From: UBA4877 sp002399345
GTDB taxonomy: Bacteria; Bacillota; Thermoanaerobacteria; Thermoanaerobacterales; UBA4877
Direction: 5' to 3'
NCBI GenBank assembly: GCA_036752905.1
Contig: DAIORT010000008.1
Span: forward strand, 1-64,000
DNA length: 64,000 bases
In this document: piece by piece, positions 17,760-26,492 of the stretch
Layout: each line of letters begins with the position of its first letter
Numbering within the stretch: position 1 is the first letter of the stretch
Program-made: the position numbers and the translations under genes
Notes under the pieces: model-generated
The model's input: only the letters and a program-made list of their open reading frames with translations
Database searches by the model: none
Told to the model about the DNA's origin: nothing

Positions 17760-18632
17760 TCACTTCCCCTTTCTATTAGTAGTCCATTTATAAGCTATTT
17801 CATAGAGTTCATCATAACCGGGCTCCCCGCCCGTCCATATCTTAAATGACCCAATGGCCTGGTATATGAGCATGCCCAGGCCGGTAAGCACATCGCAGCC
17901 CAAATCAGCCGCATCCCTTAATATGCCCGTCACCGGCGGGTTATATACCGCATCACATACCAGCTGGTTTGCACTTAAGATATCCGGAGGAAATGGCCTG
18001 GCCTGCGTATTGGGATACATTCCCACCGTCGTGGTATTTACTACTATGTCCGACCTACGGGAGGCCTCCTTAAGTTCATCATAATCCAGATGCAGGGCCT
18101 TGGCCTTTCCTTTAGCTGCCCTGTTTATTTCACCGGCCAGGCCGGCCGCTTTGCCGTATGTCCTGTTGGCTATGTACACCTTACTGGCACCTCTTAAAAC
18201 AAGGGTAAAGGCTATCGCCCTGGCCGCTCCCCCACAGCCTATAATGAGCACCTTAGCACCCTCGGGATCTGCCCCGGCGTTTTCTTTAAGAGACATCAAA
18301 AAACCTTCCCCGTCGGTGTTATACCCGTGCAGCCTGCCACCCTTATTGGATATGACATTCACCGCGCCTATCATTTTAGCACTTTCGTCTATTTCATCTA
18401 AATACCTCATAACCTCGGTCTTGTACGGGGTAGTGACATTGGCGCCGGCTATCCTGAAGCAGTCAAAACTGCCCATCGCCCTCTTTAACTGATCACTTGT
18501 TAATTGGAAAGGAATGTATATATAGTTCAAACCCATCCTCTCAAAGGCAGCATTCTGTAATAGCGGAGATATAGAATGGCCTATGGGATTTCCAAAGAGC
18601 GTTACTATTTTCGTATCCTTATCCGCCTTCAC
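17760..18632 (-). CDS. aroE: Shikimate dehydrogenase
   Basis: Reduces 3-dehydroshikimate to shikimate with NADPH in aromatic amino-acid synthesis. About 290 residues from a GTG that overlaps the upstream stop codon (GTGA) behind an AGGGG ribosome site; a longer frame starting at 18692 would run through the upstream gene and is rejected. The substrate motif GNPIGHSISPLLQN is near the N-terminus, the catalytic Lys in TTPYKTEVM and the nucleotide-binding loop in IIGCGGAARA. No other shikimate-pathway gene is nearby. Confidence 0.95.
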   Translation of the reverse strand: MKADKDTKIVTLFGNPIGHSISPLLQNAAFERMGLNYIYIPFQLTSDQLKRAMGSFDCFRIAGANVTTPYKTEVMRYLDEIDESAKMIGAVNVISNKGGRLHGYNTDGEGFLMSLKENAGADPEGAKVLIIGCGGAARAIAFTLVLRGASKVYIANRTYGKAAGLAGEINRAAKGKAKALHLDYDELKEASRRSDIVVNTTTVGMYPNTQARPFPPDILSANQLVCDAVYNPPVTGILRDAADLGCDVLTGLGMLIYQAIGSFKIWTGGEPGYDELYEIAYKWTTNRKGK

Positions 18633-19021
18633 CGGCTCTCGCCCCTTACCAAAAGCATGTTGTAAACCATATGTATCGCAATAGCCGAGCAAAGGGCAGG
18701 GCCAAATCCAAACCTCATTACAAGGAACGTAACCCCTCCAAAAACAAGATGGCTTACCATACTCATGATAGCAGCACGCATGTTTATACTGCCGGGTGAT
18801 GCAGCATAGTCGTGGACCGCCTCGGCGGCTCCGAAGACCACATGGGATGCCATAATGTCCCCTGCAAAAAGAACGGCCAGGCCGCTTTTAAGCAGTTCCT
18901 CTATGGCCGGTGTTAAATAGCACACCGCTCTGCTCCCACAGCGGGAGATGAGGAAGGTATTAGCAAAATATGCAATAACACCAGCGGCCAGGCCGGATAA
19001 TACACCTTTTAGCAGCAGCAT
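18629..19021 (-). CDS. Small PrsW/CPBP-like membrane protein
   Basis: A 130-residue, strongly hydrophobic protein with about four membrane segments. Conserved-looking polar residues inside helices (EELLKSG near 43, FGAAEAVHD near 63, HLVFGG near 90, HMVYN near 117) follow the Glu-Glu-Lys / Glu / His / His pattern of PrsW-type and CPBP intramembrane proteases, but the protein is shorter than usual PrsW (about 200). It is sandwiched, with overlaps on both sides, between the dipeptide epimerase and aroE. Protease activity is inference. Confidence 0.6.
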   Translation of the reverse strand: MLLLKGVLSGLAAGVIAYFANTFLISRCGSRAVCYLTPAIEELLKSGLAVLFAGDIMASHVVFGAAEAVHDYAASPGSINMRAAIMSMVSHLVFGGVTFLVMRFGFGPALCSAIAIHMVYNMLLVRGESR

Positions 19022-19049
19022 TTTACCTCGTCTATGCCCAGGCCAGGCC
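18875..19049. repeat. Cluster of three GGCC-W-GGCC palindromes
   Basis: Copies at 18875-18883, 18986-18994 and 19041-19049, the densest cluster of a dispersed 9-bp palindrome (GGCCAGGCC or GGCCTGGCC) counted by eye about 32 times in the window. Each copy lies in a gene; in this cluster two encode Gly-Leu-Ala while the third is in another frame (Pro-Gly-Leu). The full list is in the findings. Confidence 0.85.
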
Positions 19050-20085
19050 CGCCTGAAAACAAGATTTCCGGCCCATCGTATCTTATGCCGCCCGATACCG
19101 GGTCTTCAGCCAGAAGATATGCGGCGTCCAGATCAAGCATCGTCACATTGTGAGTCGATGCTGCAAAATGAGCAGCCGCAGTGACGGAAACCTTGCACTC
19201 CATCATACTGCCCACCATGCACTCCATACCTGCAGCCTCTGCCATTGCATTGATCTTTACCGCATTGTGTATTCCTCCCGCCTTCATCAGTTTTATGTTA
19301 AGTATGTCGCAGGCCCTCATGGAAATCAGCTTCAAGGCATCATTCATAGTAAAGAGAGCCTCGTCGGCCATCACCGGTATGGACACTGCGCCCGTCACCT
19401 CAGCCAGGCCTTCTACGTCCCATGCGGGAACAGGTTGCTCCACCAGCTCAATATCATACTTCTCCAATGCATTCATTACCCTGATCGCATCCTTGGCATT
19501 CCAACCCTGGTTGGCATCCAGCCTTATCTTAATATCTGGCCCTACAGCCTCCCTTATCGCTCTTACTCTTTCAATATCCTGCTTGTACTCTCCGCCCACC
19601 TTCGTCTTTAATGTATCAAAACCTTGTTTTACTGCATCTACAGAGTCTTTAACCATTTCGTCTATACCGTTTATGCTTATGGTAATATCTGTCTTAAGCC
19701 TGTCCGTATACCCTCCCAGCAGGCGATACAACGGTATCTCATAATGTTTTCCCAAGATATCATATATCGCCATATCTATAGCCGCTTTAGCGCTGGCATT
19801 ATGCAGTATGCATTTGTCTAAAGCCAGAAACAACCTGTCTGTATCCAATATCTCCATACCCATTATCGCAGGCTTTATGTAGCTTTCCACGGCGTCCTCA
19901 ATGGATCCCGTTATATCGCCTGTAATCACCGCGGTGGGGGCAGCCTCACCCATCCCAATAAGACCGTCGTCCGTTTCGACATACACGAGTACGTCATCCA
20001 CGCTATCCACTCTCCTGAGAGATGTCTTAAATGGCTTTTTCAGTGCAGCCTTTATAGTCGATGTCTTCACATCCTTGATCTTCAT
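19009..20085 (-). CDS. Dipeptide epimerase (enolase superfamily)
   Basis: L-Ala-D/L-Glu-type epimerase, 358 residues, acting on dipeptides from murein or protein turnover. The enolase-superfamily residues are complete: KTK acid/base lysine (near 160), metal ligands in RLDANQGW, VEQPV and MADEA, and the second catalytic lysine in NIKLMKAGG. The start is placed at the ATG with correct spacing to AAAGGGG, three codons inside the longest frame. It ends in CCC and overlaps the PrsW-like gene by 13 nt. Exact dipeptide specificity cannot be told; the family is diverse. Confidence 0.9.
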   Translation of the reverse strand: MKIKDVKTSTIKAALKKPFKTSLRRVDSVDDVLVYVETDDGLIGMGEAAPTAVITGDITGSIEDAVESYIKPAIMGMEILDTDRLFLALDKCILHNASAKAAIDMAIYDILGKHYEIPLYRLLGGYTDRLKTDITISINGIDEMVKDSVDAVKQGFDTLKTKVGGEYKQDIERVRAIREAVGPDIKIRLDANQGWNAKDAIRVMNALEKYDIELVEQPVPAWDVEGLAEVTGAVSIPVMADEALFTMNDALKLISMRACDILNIKLMKAGGIHNAVKINAMAEAAGMECMVGSMMECKVSVTAAAHFAASTHNVTMLDLDAAYLLAEDPVSGGIRYDGPEILFSGGPGLGIDEVKCCC

Positions 20086-20182
20086 TACCCTCATCCCCTT
20101 TGATTTTTTGCATCATATATATTTCAGTATAGCACCTTTTTAAGGTCGCCGCCATGCATATTCATTGAAAATTAAGTATATA

Positions 20183-20211
20183 TTGTACAAGTAACAACAA
20201 AAGTTTATAAT
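20183..20211 (+). promoter_or_regulatory. Promoter of the ECF S-component gene
   Basis: TTGTAC, 17-nt spacer, perfect TATAAT, ending 35 bp upstream of the start codon. Confidence 0.7.
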
Positions 20212-20246
20212 AAGGGCATTAAGTAATCAATAGATGGAGTGATGTT

Positions 20247-20774
20247 ATGGAAAAAGGCAACAATAAACCGTTTAATATACACTGGCTTACACGCACAGCG
20301 CTGCTGCTGGCAGTAACACTGGCCTTCCAGATGCTGGGCTTTCCCCAGATGGTAACGGGCCCAGCCGTGAATGCCATGCTGCTGATATCCGCCACATATG
20401 CAGGACCGACCGGCGGCATAATAATAGGTATCTTAACCCCGCTCATAGCATTTTTGAGAGGCACACTGGCGCCTGCTCTTGCACCCATGATCCCATTTAT
20501 AATGCTGGGAAACGCTGTATATGTCCTCATAGGGGCATTTTGCCGGGTTCTTATTAAAAATGTATATGCAGCCTCTGTCACCGGCATAGTTGCAGGCTCC
20601 GCGATAAAGTTTTTCATACTCGCTTCAGCGGTTAGTCTGCTGGTAACCCTGCCCCTCGCCATATCCCATGCCATGCAGTTGCCACAGCTTTATACCGCTT
20701 TAGCCGGAGGAATCATTGCTTTGGCTATAAACAAAGCACTTGCCGCCGCCTTTAAAAAAAGCGGCAAAAAATAA
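20247..20774 (+). CDS. ECF transporter S component-like membrane protein
   Basis: A 175-residue integral membrane protein with about six helices, small polar loops and a Lys-rich C-terminus, resembling substrate-specific (S) components of energy-coupling-factor vitamin importers. The segment AMLLISATYAGPTGGIIIGILTP-like region (positions 45-70, residues Tyr, Gly-Pro, Gly-Gly) is typical. No ATPase or T-component gene is adjacent, so it would share a genome-encoded energising module. The ligand is unknown and no riboswitch precedes it. Confidence 0.65.
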   Translation: MEKGNNKPFNIHWLTRTALLLAVTLAFQMLGFPQMVTGPAVNAMLLISATYAGPTGGIIIGILTPLIAFLRGTLAPALAPMIPFIMLGNAVYVLIGAFCRVLIKNVYAASVTGIVAGSAIKFFILASAVSLLVTLPLAISHAMQLPQLYTALAGGIIALAINKALAAAFKKSGKK

Positions 20775-20830
20775 ATAGCCTCACCGGCGGCAGCAATAAT
20801 TCTGGGTTACCGTTATGAAACAATATCCCG

Positions 20831-21169
20831 TTATTTTTCCTCATTTTTAGTATAAGTCCAATCAATAGACGATAGTCCGCCTTGGTACAGGTCTGCTATC
20901 AAACCTATAAATTGTGACACCGGCAAATCCTGCCCCCTGCGTAGCCATAATCTAAATAATGATAATGAAATTGAAAGATGGAACTCCATCAAATATGGTT
21001 TTAGCGGATGACCATCCGGCAGATTTAGTTCCGGCATATCAAGATTGGGCTGCGTCTTCAGTTTCTCTATGAACCTGCTGCTCCCGAATTCTCCCAGCAG
21101 TGCATTGATATATAATGTTTTAGTTTTATACAATTCCACAAGTTCATTCTCGAATGAATTACTTCCCAA
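20831..21169 (-). pseudogene. Truncated TetR-family regulator (C-terminal domain only)
   Basis: A 112-codon frame whose sequence resembles the ligand-binding C-terminal half of TetR/AcrR regulators (LMEFHLSISLSLFRLWLRRG followed by a short terminal helix). No helix-turn-helix is present, the only start is a TTG with no ribosome site, and the 250 bp upstream do not encode the missing domain in any frame. It is best read as a remnant after loss of the 5' half. The flanking 21170-21422 region is AT-rich with two terminator-like hairpins and no gene. Confidence 0.55.
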
Positions 21170-21383
21170 CCCAACCTTGCTTCTTTTTTTACAAATATAA
21201 TCAAGAATAAAAAGGGTCTGCCCGCAATCGGAAATTGTTCATCCCTTTAATTACGGTATTTCTAAAAAGGATAACTATAAAGAATGGATTCGCAGCATTC
21301 AATAAAGATCATAAATTTAAATCGTGTATCTTAAAAGTAAAGCACTTTAAAAATTTGTGCTTTGCTTTTTTATGTATTTCAAC

Positions 21384-21413
21384 AAAAAAATATGCGGGCA
21401 TAACACCCGCATA
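21384..21413 (-). terminator. Intrinsic terminator ending the proline module
   Basis: Minus-strand TATGCGGG-loop-CCCGCATA followed by seven T residues, 10 bp past the prolidase stop codon. Confidence 0.93.
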
Positions 21414-21422
21414 TAATAAGCT

Positions 21423-22502
21423 TTATTCTACTATGCAAAGATCCTTGCTATATTTATTGAGAACCTCACAGCCGTCCTTAGTCACTACTACAAGGTCCTC
21501 CACCCTTACACCGAAATTACCCGGCAGGTATACACCCGGCTCGATAGAGAATATCATGCCTTCGTCCACCTTGTTCTCGTTTACCGATGATACGTCGCCC
21601 ACCTCGTGGTCTTCCAGTCCTATGGAATGGCCCAGCCTGTGAGTGAAATATTTGCCATAACCCTTAGACTCGATATAGTCTCTTGCCGCAGCATCGATAT
21701 CGCAGAAACGTACGCCCGGCTTAACCTTGTCTATGCCTTTAAGGTTAGCATCCCTTACGATGTTATATACCTTCTTCTGTTCTTCGGATGCACGTTTATA
21801 AAATACCGTCCTGGTTAAATCGGAGCAATATGAGTCCTTTTTACAACCAATGTCTATAACAACACTGTCGCCTTCCTTAAGCTGTGATGTAGCATCCGTT
21901 GTGTGATGCGGATCTGCACCGTTCGCTCCGTAAGCAACGATAGGATCAAAGGAGAATTCTTCCGCCCCCATCGAACGGTATGTCTCTAAAAGTATTTCTC
22001 CCATTTTCTTCTCGGTATATTTTTTAGGGACAAGCTCAATCATCTTATCAACGGCTATATCATTTACTCTGGATGATTCACGCATTAGATCTATCTCAGT
22101 TTTATCCTTCCTCTGCCTTACCTTGTCCGTAATATTGGAAATATCCACAAACTTAGTTACACCGGTGAGATCCATAAGCCTTATTAGGAACCTTGCCGGC
22201 CAGTTCTTGTCAACGCCGATAACGTCGTTCTTATCGATATAAGGTGCCAGTACTCCCACGGCATCCTGGTTATCATTAAGTGTTATGTTCTCTGTCCCGA
22301 GATCCTCATGAATGGGGAACAGTTCATTTACAAACAATTTTGCACTGCCGTCTGTTTTAAGCAGCAGAACAAGCATCCTCTCACCGGGGAATATCCATTT
22401 ACCCGTGAGGTAAAAAATGTTTACAGGATCGGACACAATCATTTGAGGTACTCCTGTATTCTTCATTTCTTGTAAAATCCTGCCCATTCTTTCTTTATTC
22501 AT
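21423..22502 (-). CDS. Xaa-Pro dipeptidase/aminopeptidase (M24 family)
   Basis: Proline-specific metallopeptidase, 359 residues, pita-bread fold. Metal ligands can be followed through VIDIGCKKDSYCSDLTRTVF (two Asp, near 220-231), HRLGHSIGLEDHE (His, near 290), IFSIEPGVY (Glu) and VRVEDLVVV (Glu). An N-terminal creatinase-like domain covers the first 130 residues. It is the last gene of the run that starts with prdC, so it probably supplies free proline to the reductase. Preceded by a 31-nt gap to the permease gene. Confidence 0.93.
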   Translation of the reverse strand: MNKERMGRILQEMKNTGVPQMIVSDPVNIFYLTGKWIFPGERMLVLLLKTDGSAKLFVNELFPIHEDLGTENITLNDNQDAVGVLAPYIDKNDVIGVDKNWPARFLIRLMDLTGVTKFVDISNITDKVRQRKDKTEIDLMRESSRVNDIAVDKMIELVPKKYTEKKMGEILLETYRSMGAEEFSFDPIVAYGANGADPHHTTDATSQLKEGDSVVIDIGCKKDSYCSDLTRTVFYKRASEEQKKVYNIVRDANLKGIDKVKPGVRFCDIDAAARDYIESKGYGKYFTHRLGHSIGLEDHEVGDVSSVNENKVDEGMIFSIEPGVYLPGNFGVRVEDLVVVTKDGCEVLNKYSKDLCIVE

Positions 22503-22533
22503 GATCTTACCTCCCTATAATATATATCAATGT

Positions 22534-23934
22534 TTATTTAACATTGTCATATTTATTTTCATACCTTTTCCACAGCAGCATTCCCAAGCCTATAATTATC
22601 GCCGCACCGCCGATCATCTCTACTTCGTAAACTATATTTGATTTAAGAGTAGGCATAACGGGCGTAGCTGACAGAATTATACCTGCAACTGTAACGACCT
22701 GTACCATCTGCGCAATATGTATTGCGGTAGTTGAGTTAGCGGACATCTCATAGAAGTCAGAGTTTCCTCCATTTTCCCTTCTCAGTTTGATATATGAAGC
22801 ATACAGCAGTACATATGGAAATAGTGATGTAAGAGCCGTCATTGTAACCAAAAGGTTGTAAATAACATCCACCGATGGGAGAAGGCTGGAAAATATTAAT
22901 AACGCACTAACAAGTACCGCCTGTATGATAACAGAATTATAAGGTATATTTATATCATTTACCTCTGTCATTGACTCGGGGAATATTCCCTTGGGCACAC
23001 TGCTAAAAAGCATTTTAAGCGGTGATGCTATATAAAGTATGACCGCACCGAATATAGATACCGTCACACCCAATGCCACTAAACTTACAAGCCATTTGCC
23101 AATACCTAGGTTTTTTGCCACAGCATCGAATGCAGCCAATATTCCCTGTGAAGCCGTGATCTGGTCTGCGGGTAGTATCATGGTTATTGCAATGGAACCC
23201 AAAACATAAAGACCTCCGACAATCGCTGCCGCTATCATAATTGCCTTAGGAAAATCCCTTCTGGGATTGTCCATCTCATTTACAAAGTTTGCACATACTT
23301 CCGCTCCTGCCAATGCAAACATTATGGATGATATTGCAGACAGTGAATTTACATTTATCTTGGGAGTCAATGTGGCTACCGTGTACACCGAAGCAGGCTT
23401 GACCTTAAAGATAAAGACAGATACAAAAGCCAGTACTATTAGAAGCACCGTTGGTACAGTAGAACCTAAAGCACCCAGATTTGTAAATATCTTGGCAGAT
23501 CCCATTCCTCTCATGCTAACAAGTGATAAAACCCAGAATACTACCAGGGATACTATCAAAACAAACATCTTGTTTTCGGCTAATTCCGGTTTCCCGACCG
23601 CATACGATATATTTACAGCCATAAATGTTAAAAACGATGAATACCAAAATATTTTGGCTGTCCAGTTAAGCCAAGAAACCATAAAACCCCATTTTTCACC
23701 ATAGGCCACCTTAACCCACTCATACATCCCTCCGTCATTAGGGTATTTTGAAGCCAGCTCTGCACATATCAAGGAACTGGGAACAAAAAATATAAAGGAG
23801 AAAAGTATCCATGTGGGAATGGAGCCTAAACCCAACCCAAAGCTTGAGGCAGTGGACTTGGCTATCCAACGTATACCATACAATGCGGATACATTCATGA
23901 ATACCAGGTCCCAGAGCCCGATTTTTTTATTCAT
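22534..23934 (-). CDS. APC-family amino acid permease
   Basis: Membrane transporter of 466 residues with about 12 helices. The start MNKKIGLWDLVFMNVSALYG and the motif SSLICAELASKYPNDGGMYEW near residue 60 identify the APC superfamily (glutamate/GABA-antiporter-like branch). It has an AAGGAGG ribosome site. Located between the TauE/SafE permease and the prolidase, downstream of the proline reductase genes; import of proline or export of the product 5-aminovalerate are both reasonable, and the sequence does not decide between them. Confidence 0.9.
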   Translation of the reverse strand: MNKKIGLWDLVFMNVSALYGIRWIAKSTASSFGLGLGSIPTWILFSFIFFVPSSLICAELASKYPNDGGMYEWVKVAYGEKWGFMVSWLNWTAKIFWYSSFLTFMAVNISYAVGKPELAENKMFVLIVSLVVFWVLSLVSMRGMGSAKIFTNLGALGSTVPTVLLIVLAFVSVFIFKVKPASVYTVATLTPKINVNSLSAISSIMFALAGAEVCANFVNEMDNPRRDFPKAIMIAAAIVGGLYVLGSIAITMILPADQITASQGILAAFDAVAKNLGIGKWLVSLVALGVTVSIFGAVILYIASPLKMLFSSVPKGIFPESMTEVNDINIPYNSVIIQAVLVSALLIFSSLLPSVDVIYNLLVTMTALTSLFPYVLLYASYIKLRRENGGNSDFYEMSANSTTAIHIAQMVQVVTVAGIILSATPVMPTLKSNIVYEVEMIGGAAIIIGLGMLLWKRYENKYDNVK

Positions 23935-24018
23935 CCTAATCCTCCTTAACTTAATAAATAAATATTCCAGTATAATTTTATTTTAACACTTTAAACTATT
24001 ACTTTAAACATCATTATC

Positions 24019-24909
24019 CTAATCGACTTTTATTTGGTCATTAATCTCGCTTTGTTTATCTTTCTTATTGTTATCTTCTTCATTATTTTTATTAGAGTCT
24101 TGAAGCAAACTGTAGGATGTATAAAGTACAACTACAATTACAACCCATTGCAGTGCGCCCAGCGGTATAGACTTTACCAGAGTAGCGGCAAGAATGACCC
24201 CTACCGTACCGAGAGTTGAAAACATTATCGTTACTTTTCTATTATACGCCCCTGATTTTATAAACCTTATGGATGCTACCGGCATAAGCATGGCGCATGA
24301 GCCCATCATAATAGGGAATGCCACGCGGGGTGATATACCCAAGGCATACACAAGAGCCATGCATGGTGCATAAAGCCCCACTCCGCATGTCATCAAAGCA
24401 CCCAATATAAAGTTTACAGCCACGCCTATTACCAGCTTTATACCAGTCAAACCTATGGCTGTTCCGCCGGCAGGTACTAAATCAAATTTGCCTGCTATCA
24501 TCATAAGAGCTACCAAGATAAGTGCAAGACCCATCGTCTTTTGTATCTTCTTTTTAGATAACTTAACCATTACCCCTGCACCCAGCCAGGATCCTAAAAC
24601 TGCAGAGGCTATCATCAAACCTAATGTAACCGGTTCAACCTCAACAGATGAAATAAAGGTAAGTGCCTCCAGCATAATTGATATGAAGAAGGCAACATTC
24701 AGTGTACCGGGCAGGTCCTTGTCATCCACCTGTTTAAAAGCTCTTAAAAGAGCGGTTCCAGTAGCAAAGTTGCCTATCCCCAGTGTATCCAGGAAACATA
24801 TGATAAAGCCAATTACACCGGTAACCGGATAAGATGTATCCTCCTTAGCTATTTTATCTTTGTTTTGTATAAGGTCTCTGATTAACACAATTAAAAAGCA
24901 AACTGCCAT
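24019..24909 (-). CDS. TauE/SafE family membrane transporter
   Basis: Putative anion or small-acid transporter, about 296 residues and eight or so helices, ending in a charged Lys/Asp/Asn-rich tail. The annotated ATG cuts into the first helix; the frame is open upstream to a CTG at 24940-24942 that follows GGGGAG with a 6-nt gap and overlaps the prdE stop codon, giving a complete first helix, so translation may begin there. TauE/SafE proteins export organosulfonates and related anions; the substrate here is unknown, but operon position suggests a proline-fermentation metabolite (inference). Confidence 0.85.
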   Translation of the reverse strand: MAVCFLIVLIRDLIQNKDKIAKEDTSYPVTGVIGFIICFLDTLGIGNFATGTALLRAFKQVDDKDLPGTLNVAFFISIMLEALTFISSVEVEPVTLGLMIASAVLGSWLGAGVMVKLSKKKIQKTMGLALILVALMMIAGKFDLVPAGGTAIGLTGIKLVIGVAVNFILGALMTCGVGLYAPCMALVYALGISPRVAFPIMMGSCAMLMPVASIRFIKSGAYNRKVTIMFSTLGTVGVILAATLVKSIPLGALQWVVIVVVLYTSYSLLQDSNKNNEEDNNKKDKQSEINDQIKVD

Positions 24910-24934
24910 TAAACCTAGTATAGTAAATATTACT

Positions 24935-25420
24935 TTAGTCAGAACTATCTCCCCTTTTAGTTTTCCTCATCTTAAGCTTCAAAAGCGCCACTGCCTTTTC
25001 TGCATCGATTTTTTGGATAGTATTCTCTCCCACTATTTGTGTTTCTATACCCTGTTTTGACTTATTAAAGTCAACCATGGTATCCATATATTTATTATTA
25101 ACCACGGGCACCGCCTGTTTGCCGGTAAATTTGAGGCCCACAGCGGGTATACCTCTCTCCTCAAGCGCACGCAGCGTCTCTGCCATATCTATATCCTGAT
25201 TGCCCCAACCGTCCATGGATACGACGGCACCATCTGCATCAAAAGCAGATGCCCACGTGCCGATGCGATCGGCTGAGAATACCTTTTCATCATTGTCTTG
25301 CGATGTGCCTGAAAAGATGATACCTGCAAGATCAAGGTCGGTATCACCGGAAATCATTTCTGTAAGAGGATCACGGAAATGGTGCAGCGTGGTTTCCTTT
25401 GTCGAAGGTCCTATACCCAT
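24935..25420 (-). CDS. prdE: Proline reductase cluster protein PrdE
   Basis: A 161-residue protein collinear with the C-terminal (alpha, pyruvoyl-bearing) part of PrdA. Its first residues MGIGPSTKET align with TCIGPASKET of PrdA, so the protein begins at the position where PrdA is cleaved, and Gly replaces the cysteine that becomes pyruvoyl. It therefore cannot form the cofactor. Together with PrdD it looks like a split, inactive copy of PrdA. Its role is unknown; a structural or assembly function is possible (inference). Confidence 0.92.
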   Translation of the reverse strand: MGIGPSTKETTLHHFRDPLTEMISGDTDLDLAGIIFSGTSQDNDEKVFSADRIGTWASAFDADGAVVSMDGWGNQDIDMAETLRALEERGIPAVGLKFTGKQAVPVVNNKYMDTMVDFNKSKQGIETQIVGENTIQKIDAEKAVALLKLKMRKTKRGDSSD

Positions 25421-25461
25421 ATCTAACCTCCTATTTTTATAAGAATTTCATTACCTTTTCA

Positions 25462-26469
25462 TTATCTGAATTCAATTCCCGATTGAAAAATATCCTGCGG
25501 TTCCAAAACCAGGTTATTGTATCCTGTTATAAAGGCCTGGCCGGAAATCCGGGGTATGATTCCTTCATAATTATCTACCTTAGTCTTTTCCATGACTTTG
25601 CCTTTAAACCTGCTTCCAAGTATACTCTCGGAGATGATCTCATCACCTAATTCAATCTCGCCATGGCGACATAATAGAGCAAGTTTGGCCGATGTCCCTG
25701 TGCCGCAAGGCGACCTGTCAAACTGGTTCTCGCCAAAAATAACTACATTTTTATAACCTTTTTCCCCGGTCTTAAGCGGTTGATAAAATTCAACCAGATC
25801 GACGGTGTTAATATATGGTTTGAGGGGATGAACAATATCATAATTCGAGTTTACATAATCCCTTATCTCTCTGCCTAAGGTTAAAAATTTGTCAATGTTT
25901 TTCATACTGATATCTATACCCAAATCCTCGGCAGACATCAACGCAAAAAAATTCCCTCCAAAACAAATATCGGCCTTTGAATCACATCCGTCCACATGGA
26001 CATCAACGCCCTCCTTATATACAAAAGCCGGTTGGTTTAAAAAACTTATATCATGCACAACACCGTCTTCATCCACTGACGCCTTGACCTGGATAAGCCC
26101 CGCCGGCGCCTCCATCTTGAACTTCGTAAAGGGGGATTTCTTTTCCACTATGCCTGTTTCCATGGCTACCTTGGATGTGCCTATACTGCCGTGCCCGCAC
26201 ATATTCAGATATCCACCGGTATCCATAAATATTACTCCCAGTGCGGCGTCCTTATCTGCCGGTTCGGTTATAACTGAACCAAACATATTCTCATGCCCGC
26301 GCGGCTCCTTCATTAAAAATGTCCTCAGGTAATCATAGTTTTTTTCAAGATATGCTTTCTTCTCAGCCACGCTACCACCGCATAATTTAGGAAAACCACC
26401 CACTACTACCCTTGTAGGTTCGCCGGCAGTATGGGAATCAACTGTAAAAATGTTTCTAACCGTCTCCAT
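25462..26469 (-). CDS. prdF: Proline racemase
   Basis: Cofactor-independent racemase converting L-proline to the D-proline used by the reductase, 335 residues. Both catalytic cysteines are present in classic context: NMCGHGSIG (near residue 90) and DRSPCGTGTSA (near 255). The N-terminus TVDSHTAGEPTRVVVGGFP is diagnostic. It sits between prdD and prdE with short gaps (24 and 42 nt), so it splits the two halves of the PrdA-like pair. Hydroxyproline epimerase paralogues exist, but the operon context supports proline. Confidence 0.95.
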   Translation of the reverse strand: METVRNIFTVDSHTAGEPTRVVVGGFPKLCGGSVAEKKAYLEKNYDYLRTFLMKEPRGHENMFGSVITEPADKDAALGVIFMDTGGYLNMCGHGSIGTSKVAMETGIVEKKSPFTKFKMEAPAGLIQVKASVDEDGVVHDISFLNQPAFVYKEGVDVHVDGCDSKADICFGGNFFALMSAEDLGIDISMKNIDKFLTLGREIRDYVNSNYDIVHPLKPYINTVDLVEFYQPLKTGEKGYKNVVIFGENQFDRSPCGTGTSAKLALLCRHGEIELGDEIISESILGSRFKGKVMEKTKVDNYEGIIPRISGQAFITGYNNLVLEPQDIFQSGIEFR

Positions 26470-26492
26470 CTATTTCAACCCTCCTCCGAATC

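Noticed and set aside
21170..21422. Possible gene remnant upstream of the TetR fragment
   Set aside because: A few short frames were read in both directions; none shows a helix-turn-helix or any recognisable family. Only terminator-like hairpins are supported.
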